The notes under the pieces were generated by a model, which did no database searches, was not told the DNA's origin, and saw nothing but the letters and a program-made list of their open reading frames with translations. The position numbers were made by a program, and so were the translations under genes. A stretch of 64,000 nt of DNA from assembly GCA_039000515.1 (NCBI GenBank), contig JBCFYV010000100.1, positions 49,129,048 to 49,193,047 of the forward strand, written 5' to 3'. The DNA comes from Timema cristinae (Eukaryota > Arthropoda > Insecta > Phasmatodea > Timematidae). Positions within the stretch are counted from its first letter, which is position 1, and each line of letters starts with the position of its first letter. Positions 55,124-64,000 of the stretch are shown here, one piece after another.

Positions 55124-55190
55124 ATAATAATAATTATTATTATTATGATTATTATGATTATTATTATTATTATGATTATTATTACTATAC
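55124..55190. repeat. TTA/TGA triplet tract
   Basis: ATAATAATAATTATTATTAT then TTATGATTATTATGATTATT. Confidence 0.88.
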
Positions 55191-55204
55191 TACTATATAG
55201 CCAC

Positions 55205-55400
55205 AGGGCTGACTCACTCACTGACATTAATGTTTACCCACTTCTAGATGAGCTAGAAATTTGAAATTTGGCAAACTTATAGCTTCTAGCCTGTAACCAA
55301 CGGGAAAATTTCAAAAAGTTAAAAAATTTAATTCCTGAAAAAAATATTAAATGACGGATCAACTTTAAAGTCGGTGTGGACCTTTCTTTGGAGGTCTCTT
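55205..55400. repeat. Unclassified repeat H, second copy
   Basis: GGCTGACTCACTCACTGACA followed by AATTTGAAATTTGGCAAAC. It is short and similar in layout to 27236-27665. Confidence 0.4.
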
Positions 55401-55587
55401 GTGGTTAAACGGTAATGCATATCAAAAAACCGCTCTGGAATTACATTAGTTAACATCCACTTGCACAGAAAATGTACTGGGAGCAAAACGAGTATGAGTA
55501 TAAAGTTATATGTCTATTGCGGTCAGATTACTTGAGTTATTCGGCTTTATTTTAAATTAATTATGTCACTAGGTAATTGTGGCTACA

Positions 55588-55842
55588 GCCCGCTTCGGTA
55601 GACACATGGTCTAACGCGCTACTCTCGCAGTATACTAGAGTGCCGCTGACTGGGATATCGAGGTTCGAATCTTGGTCGGGTGTATTGAGGTTGGTTTTTC
55701 CATAATGATTTTCCAATCTCCCTCCACGTAAATTAGGATACTCTTATTCTTTATTTAGTCTCCATAATCCCTAAATCCATTCGGGTATTTAGTATATAAG
55801 CGTATAGCCCGAACGGGTAGTAAGACACTGTGTTTAAAAAAA
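55588..55842 (+). repeat. SINE-A copy
   Basis: Head CACATGGTCTAACGCGCTAC, B box GAGGTTCGAATCTTGG and 3' end CGAACGGGTAGTAAGACAC. Confidence 0.88.
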
Positions 55843-56727
55843 TATGTAGCTCCACTTGCTTTCATTTATTGTGGATAAAATAGTAAAATTTTAATTACAT
55901 GAGAGAGGAATTTGCCTGAATTTAATTCCGTTCGAGGCAAAGAAAGGAAGTTCGTATGATTATTGTTTGCTGTGCTATCCTGCAACGGATGGTTTATATT
56001 TACGTTCGTTAAAACCGGTGTTTACCAACTTTAATGAAACTTGTGTTAACTACGTCTGATTGTGACCTTTTAACAAGCGCCAACGAACAACGACCAAACT
56101 TTTAGAAACGTGAGGTTATGTGAAAACATTACATTTAAAATCTCGTTAAATATACGGAGCCGAGAACAACTACTACTACTACTACTACTACTATTAGGTT
56201 CTCATTCAAAGTCCATACGAACGGGAACAAAGTTTTCAAATTTAAGGGGAAATATCTTCAATCATCTGAACACTTTCTCTTGCAATCAATGTTCGAAAAT
56301 AAAAATTACTTTATTTGTCTGAGGAAGACTTGGTATAAATGTTTCTAACCGTTTATCTTGATCTAAATACTGTGACATTTCACGTGGAACGTGATTTAAA
56401 ACGAGCCAATTTCACCTGTTTGATTATTTAAAAAAGAAAATATGAATAAAAATCGTACTGGTTTTTAATTATATGAGGAAATTTTTATACCTCTCATATT
56501 CATTTTGATATGAACCATATTTTTAAAATTTTTAAATAACGCGGTATTTCTTAAATCTATCAATGTGACTCAGCGCTTGATTAGGTAGCCTCCTTAAGAC
56601 TAAACAATTGCTATTTTTATCATCCTATTTATTTAAAAAGTTAATAATAAACACAAAACACATATATGTATATACAATATCTACAGTTTAACTTATTTTG
56701 TTTCTGGTTTTTAGGCCTACTCTTTCG

Positions 56728-56770
<43 letters not shown>

Positions 56771-57637
56771 TAACAATAGTATAAATACCCTAGTTCTTAT
56801 TCAAATAATAAATCATCAGTTTATTTTTTTATTTTTAATATTATTTTTTAAATACAGGTAGACTACTTTTTTGTTAATTTTAATTACGCTAAGATTTAAT
56901 AAATTGTATAGATATAATTAATTAATTCTACTGTATTGATCAATGCCTGTTTACAAGTTTACTAGTTTTAATTTTGTTTGTATATAAAATCAATGTAAGA
57001 AGCAGTGTGTCAATCAATGCCAGTGCAGCAGTTCTATCTTGTAAAACGTAAAACTAGTTTCTGAAGCCATATACTTGCCATCCTTATGTAGTTATCTTCA
57101 AGAATTTTTTTTGTTTTGCAATTTTCTTGTCAGAAACGGTTTGTTAAAGAATAGAAGCATGTTGATTATTTTATACTTTTTATATACACACCTCCTCTAT
57201 AATTTTAACAGGTATCAAATATTGATAAAATATACATTTTTCAATAGAAACTGTCGGCTTCATAACAAAAATTAAGAAAATGTAACTATTAATATAAATC
57301 GATACATTATCTAAGAAGGGGTGTTGGAAATATTAACATAAACATTTCACTCGTTCTCGAGAAAACTGATATTTCCAAACGAATGATTTTTCCGCAAAAC
57401 CTGTCTGGTAGCTAGCGCCATCTACGGTTTCCGTGCTCCATCTGTTCTTGTTGAATCGGAAGGATACTTTGGTCGGTTGTGAAGCCACGCCACGCCTTTC
57501 ACCCTCCCGCCCATGATCCCACAAAATTTGTTTTAGACTTGCACTCGACAGGACCCCAAGGGCCTTAAGTAGAAAGTATTACAAAAGTTAAGATGGAGTT
57601 TAATCATTATAACCAATTTAACTTAGCTTTATCGCTA
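55843..57637. other. AT-rich spacer, no feature seen
   Basis: A less AT-rich patch at 57390-57530 has an open minus frame without known motifs. Confidence 0.45.
56729..56770. repeat. (TA)n microsatellite
   Basis: Alternating TA with one imperfection. Confidence 0.9.
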
Positions 57638-57896
57638 CCCACTTGCGTGGCCGAATGATCTAAGAAGTCTCATTCGTGTTATAATGGCATACTGACGACG
57701 TGACGGGGAGATTGGGGTATGAATTCCGGTTGGTTCTACTAAAAGTGTTTTTTTTTAGATCGTTTCCCACTCTCCTTCCACGCAAATTCTAGTAGATTAC
57801 CCCTAAAATATCCCTTCCTCATCCCTACCTCATTAGAGTAATTAATTATACAGATGTATAACTGAAAAGCTAGTAAGACGCGGGGATGAAAAAAGT
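57638..57896 (+). repeat. SINE-A copy
   Basis: Head GTGGCCGAATGATCTAAG, a diverged B box, body CTTCCACGCAAATTC and 3' end CTAGTAAGACGCGGGG. Confidence 0.85.
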
Positions 57897-57917
57897 AAGA
57901 ACTTTTTTATTAAAATG

Positions 57918-58108
57918 TCAGACACCATCGCTCAACCCAACAGCGTGTCTGTCCTGCTGAGCTAGAAAGGACTAGGGTTTGACTCTCGGCATAACCGAAA
58001 ATAAAAATTCATTGGTGAAATGTGGTTTTCCCCTTTCATTTTCTATTAATTAATTTAGGGTTGGTGTTGTATTTGTTCTAAATTTAAGTTAGTTTATAAG
58101 TCGTGTGC
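57918..58108 (+). repeat. SINE-C related copy
   Basis: Head AGCGTGTCTGTCCTGCTGAG, B box AGGGTTTGACTC, then GTGAAATGTGGTTTTCCCC. A diverged member. Confidence 0.65.
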
Positions 58109-58779
58109 TGATATGGATCGGTCTGTTCATAAATGTGCACGTTAAATACCTCAGATAAAAAAAATTACTAAATAAAGATAATTGTGAAGGGATATAACTA
58201 AATATAAATGCACAGGCTATTCTAAAAAGGTGTTCTAGTGGAACGCAGTTTAGCACCTTTAAAAAAATTGCCTTCGGGATTAAAAAGCATGTTTCCAAAT
58301 TAAACGTATATTAATATTACCTTAGCAAAAAAAATAATTTAAAAGTGCAGCTGAGGGAGGTTCAAAACGGTGTGTATGTTAAAACATGTACAACATTTAT
58401 CTCCCCCTTCCATCCGCCACCCTCAACCCTCAGCCGGACGAGGTGGGTGAGGGGGAAGGGAGTGGTTTCCACATGAAGCACGTGCGGTTGTGTAGCAGGT
58501 AATCTAATTTCAGTCCGGAGGTCAGATCGGGTCCATGACACGAAGGGGACTGGAATAAAGAACTTTGGGTAGTGGCGTGGCGTGGCGTGGCTTTTTGCCT
58601 GGATAAGCAGAGCTAGTTTAAACTGTACCTGTGATCACTCAGTAGAATACACTCACTGGCCGGGTGTCCCATGCGAGGGAAACATTCCATTCAAATCCAT
58701 TCCTATCGGCAAACTTATAACTCCTGGATAGATATTTATCTGGCCGATAAATATTTTTATCTGGTCCATAAGTTAAATG
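58109..58779. other. Spacer, no feature seen
   Basis: Includes a short (GTGGC)n run near 58570. Confidence 0.45.
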
Positions 58780-59005
58780 TACGTCTTATGACTGCCAGAT
58801 AGCATTTATTTGCCAGACAAAATGTATTTATTGATCACATTTTTATCGGGAGGTTTAAGTACCTGATTCTTTTATCTGAAAGTTAAAATGGTTGTTACCA
58901 TTGTGACGCGTTGTTTTCCATGAGGTTTAGCCAATCAGAATCTGTTTTTAGGTTGAAATCTTGATTCACGTGATTAGTAATCACAGGCCCAGGCTCTTAA
59001 CTAAA

Positions 59006-59433
59006 TACCGGGTGTTCATTTGAAAATTGGTTTTGAGGGGGAAGTAAGGTGGTTAGTAAGGCTGGTAATGACCTTGAATGGAGTTGCCAAGGTTACGTTA
59101 AGGTCACTTTGATTTTTTTAAATGAGACTCCCTATTTTTTAATACATATTACCGGCGACTCAGAAACTTGTGTGGATCATTTCTAGTGATATATTTTACT
59201 TTCATTTTGAAAATGGTACAATTTGACCTACAGGAATATATAATAAAAAATGAGTCTCACTTTAAAAAAATTAAAATGACCTTAACGTCACCTTAACAAC
59301 GCCCCCAAGGTCAAACCAGCCTTACCGCCTTACCTCTCCCTTCAAAACTTACACTTTTTTTTTTTTAACTTTGTTTTCCAATGCGTTGTTTTCGAGACAC
59401 TTTGGTGGAAAGTTTTCAAATGAACACCCGGTA
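59006..59433. mobile_element. Foldback MITE, CCGGGTGTTCATTTG ends, TA flanks
   Basis: TA-CCGGGTGTTCATTTGAAAA at the left and TTTTCAAATGAACACCCGG-TA at the right. The arms pair for most of their length (GGTCACTTTGATTTTTTTAA against TTAAAATGACCTTAACG), giving a near-complete hairpin around an AT-rich centre. Confidence 0.82.
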
Positions 59434-59454
59434 TAAAGTTAGAATGATCATACT

Positions 59455-59492
59455 TAGCACCGCGTCTTACTATTCGTTCGGGTTAGACGATT
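59455..59492 (-). repeat. SINE-A/B common 3' tail fragment
   Basis: AGCACCGCGTCTTACTATTC, then GTTCGGGTTAGACG. It lies 20 bp outside the foldback MITE 59006-59433, inside the larger TIR element. Confidence 0.65.
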
Positions 59493-60491
59493 ATAAAGTT
59501 AGAACATTTAATTCACACTTTTATAAGAACTGACAAGCTATTTGTAGAGTTAGAGCATAGAGAAAGGAATATCACATACACATATACATTTCTCTATGGT
59601 TAGAGTTATGTAAGAACAAATTATTTAAATGTGAAAACAATAAATAAAATTGTGTATAAGTAGTACCGAACTATTGCCCACATTTTGGCAGACACCTAAA
59701 TTAATACTTACAAGAAAACCTAGCTTCTGTGCCCACGTGACGCCATCTGTTTCCTGACACTCGCTTAGCCTCCATTATTTAACTAATGTTGAGTATTGTA
59801 GCTACTAGCCAGGTTGTACGCATGCGCGCACCAGTAAAAACAGTACCAACCTTGCGTTTTATGCCTTAAAATATATTTATCCTACAAATAAACTATCCAG
59901 CAGATAAATTCAGTTCATAACACGCGTAAAATATTTAAGCGGCTGATAACCTTTATCTGGTAGCTAACTTTAACCTCCCGATAGCAATATTTATCTGATA
60001 GTCATAAAAGCGGGCCTTAGTGTTGAAATTAGTAAATTATTACAAACAGTAATGATACAAAGTTACAAAGAACTAACCTGAAATATGTATAAATTGTTAT
60101 GTGTAACCGCAGGATTTCCTTTATCACTAGCAATATTAGCTTTGATCATAGCTGAATATCAACAAACGGGATTTCAAATCACTCCAATTATAGGAAACCT
60201 GTTTCAGTGGCGAAATGGTTTAACTCCGGCACGTCCAACCTTTACATGACTGAGGGTTGCATACATTCTTGGGGAATTGGCCAGTGGTCATAGATGAGAT
60301 TTAAAATACCTAGTGCTAAATATGGTACACATACATACACACATACATACATACATACATTCATTTTACTTACAATTCTGGAAAATAAGTGAAAATAGGC
60401 GATTAAACTACGAGAGCCCAATATTATTGTTTATTTCTGATTTCAACATGAGCTGGTGGGCCGCAAGCAGCCCGTGGGCCATGGTTGGACC

Positions 60492-60720
60492 TTACTGGTC
60501 TAGAGCGTCATTCTCGTGTTAGAATAGTCTGCTGATTATGGGGAGATCGGGGTTTGAATTCCGGTTAGGTCTACTGAAGGTGGTTTTCCCAAAATGTTTC
60601 CCCACTCTCCTAGTCTCGATCCACACGAATGCGGGTATACCACCTCATCCATACCTGATTACAGTAACTATCACACATGCGTATAACATGAACAGGTAGT
60701 AAAAGCACTGATAGAAAATA
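60492..60720 (+). repeat. SINE-A copy
   Basis: Head ACTGGTCTAGAGCGTCATTC, B box GGGGTTTGAATTCCGG, and 3' end GTATAACATGAACAGGTAG. Confidence 0.83.
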
Positions 60721-60960
60721 TACGGAAATGTCTAAATGGAGCAGATGAAATTTAAATTAGTTTAAATTGTAAATTGACACCTGGACAAGGTAATCGAACC
60801 TGGAACCTTTGGCTTATCGTTCTAATGCTATACGACTTATCTACCATAGTTTAAAGCAGAGTCAGCACTTAGAGCATCGTTGCTCTAGGTCCTGGGTTCG
60901 ATACCCATGTTCAATGTCAAGGGATTATTTTTCAACTAATTTAAATTATTATATTTATTA
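60720..60960. repeat. Palindromic tRNA-like pair, third copy
   Basis: Left TTGACACCTGGACAAGG and AATCGAACCTGGAACC; right AGGTCCTGGGTTCGATACCC, then a decayed end. A tract of TTA/TTG repeats follows the right end. Confidence 0.7.
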
Positions 60961-61106
60961 TTATTATTATTGTTATTATTATTATTATTGTTATTTTATT
61001 TTATTGTTATTGTTATTACTGTTATTATGTTATTATTGTTATTGTTATTATTATTATTATTTTATTATTGTTATTATTATTATTGTTATTGTTATTATTA
61101 TTATTG

Positions 61107-61140
<34 letters not shown>

Positions 61141-61142
61141 AT
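60945..61142. repeat. TTA/TTG triplet tract
   Basis: About 200 bp of TTA triplets mixed with TTG and TTAC. It ends exactly at a SINE-type tail (GCACCGCATCTTACTACC). Confidence 0.93.
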
Positions 61143-61185
61143 TATTAGCACCGCATCTTACTACCCGTTAGGTTTATGCGCACTA
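61143..61185 (-). repeat. SINE-A/B common 3' tail fragment next to a TTA repeat
   Basis: TTAGCACCGCATCTTACTAC, then CCGTTAGGTTTATGCGCAC. The adjoining TTA/TTG tract is probably the expanded SINE-B type tail. Confidence 0.7.
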
Positions 61186-61410
61186 ATTTAAATTAATTTT
61201 AGAAGATAGATTGACCGCACTCTTGACTCTTGAAACTATTCGTCAGGCAAGTTTTATTACTCTCTCCAGGCGAATTTTAGTAATATCCATTTTAATCATA
61301 CGATTAATTTCTAATAGGTTTGATTTTTATTTTGGGTCCTCCTCCCCTCAATCACCACGTCTTACTACCCATCCGCACGTTTTTTGTTTGTTTTTTTATT
61401 TGGGTTATTA

Positions 61411-61690
61411 AACGTATAGTTTCTGAACCGACTGATTGTATCAGAACACGAGAACTTCTATGAGCGAGAGCGAAAGGGCTTACCAATTTTGCTGGGAAAG
61501 GTATTTACACATACCTGACAAGGTTATTTTACATACCACAATCGACATGGGACCGACGGCTCTACTTCCCCTTCGAAGGAAGTTGTGCTACGGATGTTTA
61601 TCGCTAAAAATAAATCTGTCTACCTCGGCTGAGTTCGAACCCATAAACATAGGTTTCTGAGGCTCGCAATTTACCCCGATACCACTTAGG
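61411..61690 (-). repeat. SINE-F copy
   Basis: Homologous to 17083-17365 over its length. The minus-strand head reads GTGGTATCGGGGTAAATTGC with B box GGGTTCGAACTC, and the body includes GTCGGTCCCATGTCGATTG. Confidence 0.78.
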
Positions 61691-61704
61691 TCGACGTTCG
61701 GATA

Positions 61705-61980
61705 ACGACGTAATATTTACCATTCGTCTACCCCGTTAGGGTGGTAGTTAAATCCGTAAATATAAGATTGCTACCTTACAGGGGTAAACGGTGTGCACTA
61801 GTAAGATAGAGAATAGGAAGGTAAAACTTAGAGGAATAGTGTAAGCATTCGCGTTTAGGGAGAAATAGAGACAATTCTTTAAGTGGAATATCAGCAGGCC
61901 TACGCCCGAATGGAATTCAAACCTTCAAACTTTCAGCCAATGGGAAACTATACAGGTCAAGGTTGACGCCTATATAGTGC
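61705..61980 (-). repeat. SINE-A related copy, strongly decayed
   Basis: The segment AATAGGAAGGTAAAACTTAG with GCATTCGCGTTTAGGGAG matches the family body, followed by GGAATTCAAACC at the B box position. The ends are unclear. Confidence 0.45.
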
Positions 61981-62669
61981 TTATTAGAAGCTTTCTGAAT
62001 CGTGTAAATAGGTCCCATTCATAAAATATTGCAATGTTCTGTCCAATGTTCGTTCCAGTGTATCTCAAATAACTCGCAGTAATCTGTAACCCCGATAAAG
62101 AGGCATGTACAAATAGCTCTAATTATATTGAAAAAAAAATTGAATTAGCTCTAGCTATCCTTCACTGGAGGTAAAATTAAAAAAAAAATCCCTGTCCGCT
62201 CTAATTGGCTTCCACCCATTGATCCGTTACAAAGCTAATCAAAACAATGTCATAAAATCAACAAGCGAATTAAGTTCAATTGATAAGAGACGCGGAGTGA
62301 TCCGCCAATTAATTGGAGGCTTCGGCAGTTTAAATCTTAACACACGTACACACACACACACACACAACAAAGTGAATGACATTTACCCCCCCTCCTCCCG
62401 ACCCTCCCATCCACGTTTGATTCAAAATGTCACTGATAAAAGAAAAAGTAATGTAATAACGTTTTCACATCAGACGAGATTAGTGATTTGTTTTACCAAG
62501 CCCTTTGTTTAAATACCTAGATCAAATGCTCACATGTTTTCGCATTTACAAAATAATCTACTAAACTCCATTTAAAAAAAAATACAACACAGGATAAAAA
62601 TTGCTCAAGTTACCCCCCCAAAAAAATTTTTTTTCAGTGCTACGTTTAAAATAGAGGTTAATAACTACT
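61981..62669. other. Spacer with a (CA)n run at about 62345
   Basis: Nothing else recognised. Confidence 0.45.
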
Positions 62670-62890
62670 TGACCCGGTTCGGTGGTTGAATGGTCCAAGG
62701 TGTCACTTTCACAATAGACTGGACTGTCAGTGACGGTGAGATCAGGGCTCAAATCTCGTTAGGGTGTATCAAGTGTTTTTTTTATTACATGATTTATCCA
62801 CTCTCCTTCCACGCAAATGCGGGTAGGATTACCTCTAAAATACTTCCTTTCTCATCCCTACCTCATTAGAGCAATTATTATATTATGGTG
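62670..62890 (+). repeat. SINE-A copy, 3' truncated
   Basis: Head TTCGGTGGTTGAATGGTCC, a weak B box and body CTTCCACGCAAATGCGGG. It ends near ATTAGAGCAATTATT. Confidence 0.82.
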
Positions 62891-63257
62891 ATATGTTTTT
62901 TTTTAGCAATTTCTGGTTATTCTGGCAACAAGCCACGACAGGTCAATGATATACACATGTCAAAGAGTTTTAATTATTGCGCTTTTCTGAAAATGTGTTA
63001 AGTTTAACTATTTCTCTTGTTTGTTTTCTAATTTAAATGCGGGTTTTCATCGTTTTCTGAAAAGGTGCTGCACAAAATGTATGTTTTTTTCGTTGTGGTA
63101 CCCCTATTTTATCTCCACGCTAATTCTGCTACATTTACTGTAAGAAACCCTCCTCGTCACAATCCATTAGATTAAATTGTCTATGGCCCTTAGGGTGTAA
63201 AACAAAAAAAAACTTATTTTATTGCATCAGGTTAGATATTGTGAAATGAATAATGTA

Positions 63258-63508
63258 CTGGGTTTGGTGGCCGCATGGTCTAATGCATTAGTCTCGCAAT
63301 AAACTAGACTGCTGATGACGGGGAGGTCATGGTTCTATCCCGGTCAGTTGTACTGAGGGCGATTTTTCTTAAATGGTTTCCCACTCTTCTCTCCACGCAA
63401 AGGTGGGTACATTTCCTCTAAGTTCAACCTTCTTCATCCCTATTCCACTAGTATGACTAGTACATAGGCCTATAATCTGGACGGGTAGTAAGAAGGGGTG
63501 CTAAAAAT
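63258..63508 (+). repeat. SINE-A copy
   Basis: Head TTGGTGGCCGCATGGTCTAA, TGCTGATGACGGGGAGGTCA, and 3' end CGGGTAGTAAGAAGGGGTGC. Confidence 0.88.
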
Positions 63509-64000
63509 AAAATAAAATAATATTGGTGTTATTTAAATAAGTTTGATCACGTTAATTTTTTTATTACTCTAATTGCTTTGGGCTATTTTTTCTTCCTCCC
63601 CCCCCCCTTTCCCTCACCGCCTATGATTACACGGAGTGTAAGCCATGTTATTACACACAATATTACGTCAACCTGTGCTCACCTTGAAAAAAAAAAAGAT
63701 CAACGTGTCTTCTCAGAATTACCTTCCAATGAAACGTGATCTGGCAGCGTCTCTCTTTCTCTAGGACGCAATAAGGTCTTGACTCATAGGCTGTACCATA
63801 ACGACTCTCGATCTTATGATCATTTGGATATAATACCTCTTGATTTTTCTATTCTCCGCACACACAAACACACACAAATAGAAGTTATACAGTCTCCATC
63901 GATTGGTTTTTGTTTTTTTTCTCCCCTATGAACCTGATAATAATATGTTATGACATCTCGTCACTTTATCAAACATATTTGAGTGTAATTTGTTTTGCGA
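63509..64000. other. Spacer at the window end, no feature seen
   Basis: A donor-like GGTGAGC on the minus strand near 63680 follows a T11 run and does not close a sensible exon. Confidence 0.4.

Larger units (their letters stand above)
58780..60014. mobile_element. TIR element rich in TTATCTGG motifs, interrupted by a MITE
   Basis: Left CTTATGACTGCCAGATA and ATCGGGAGGTTTAAG; right, inverted, is CTTTAACCTCCCGATAGC, then TATCTGATAGTCATAA. Both flanks carry many TTATCTGG/CAGATAA motifs, like subterminal repeats of DNA transposons. The middle holds the 59006-59433 MITE and no coding frame. Outer borders are approximate. Confidence 0.55.

Noticed and set aside
63680..63760. Possible minus-strand exon before GGTGAGC
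   Set aside because: The donor follows a T-rich run and frames there give poly-Phe or stops; no IMD first-exon sequence is seen.

Overview
The window looks like intergenic and intronic DNA from a large, AT-rich, repeat-laden animal genome. Three things point to an animal: a spliced exon of the IMD (I-BAR) family of actin and membrane regulators, thousands of bases without coding sequence, and dozens of tRNA-derived SINEs. No bacterial operon or promoter organisation is visible. A mollusc or another lophotrochozoan is a plausible guess from the SINE style, but the sequence does not prove it.

Host coding content is tiny. The best case is a 76-bp exon on the minus strand (52838-52913) with clean splice sites, matching the start of the IMD domain of IRSp53/BAIAP2-type proteins. 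A second exon-like segment on the plus strand (5633-5717) has a strong acceptor, a strong donor and one open frame, but I do not recognise its protein. No other host exon could be supported.

The largest feature is a 6.5-kb Ty3/gypsy LTR retrotransposon on the minus strand (7906-14387). It has near-identical 1.0-kb LTRs, a tRNA-Lys-type primer binding site, a purine tract, gag and pol. It landed inside the 3' tail of an older SINE and left a 4-bp target duplication (AACG). Its Gag frame begins with a basic, lysine-rich stretch and a canonical PHD-type Cys4-His-Cys3 zinc finger placed before the capsid-like region, and no CCHC zinc knuckle is visible. The finger is broken by one in-frame stop, and the integrase end of pol is frameshifted, so this copy looks recent but defective as assembled.

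The rest is short non-autonomous elements and tandem arrays. SINE-A (about 37 copies) and SINE-B (9 copies) have different tRNA-like heads but the same 3' end, which suggests one LINE partner. SINE-C, -D and -F have other heads. A palindromic family carries two outward-facing tRNA-like units between inverted ends (three copies). There are five copies of a foldback MITE with TTAA ends, a pogo/Tigger-like MITE, and a TA-flanked foldback MITE nested in a larger TIR element. Minisatellites have unit sizes of 20, 31, 57, 58, 68, 73 and 83 bp; the 73-bp one grew inside a SINE and the 31-bp one starts just beyond a SINE tail. Nested insertions allow a relative order of events to be read at several loci.
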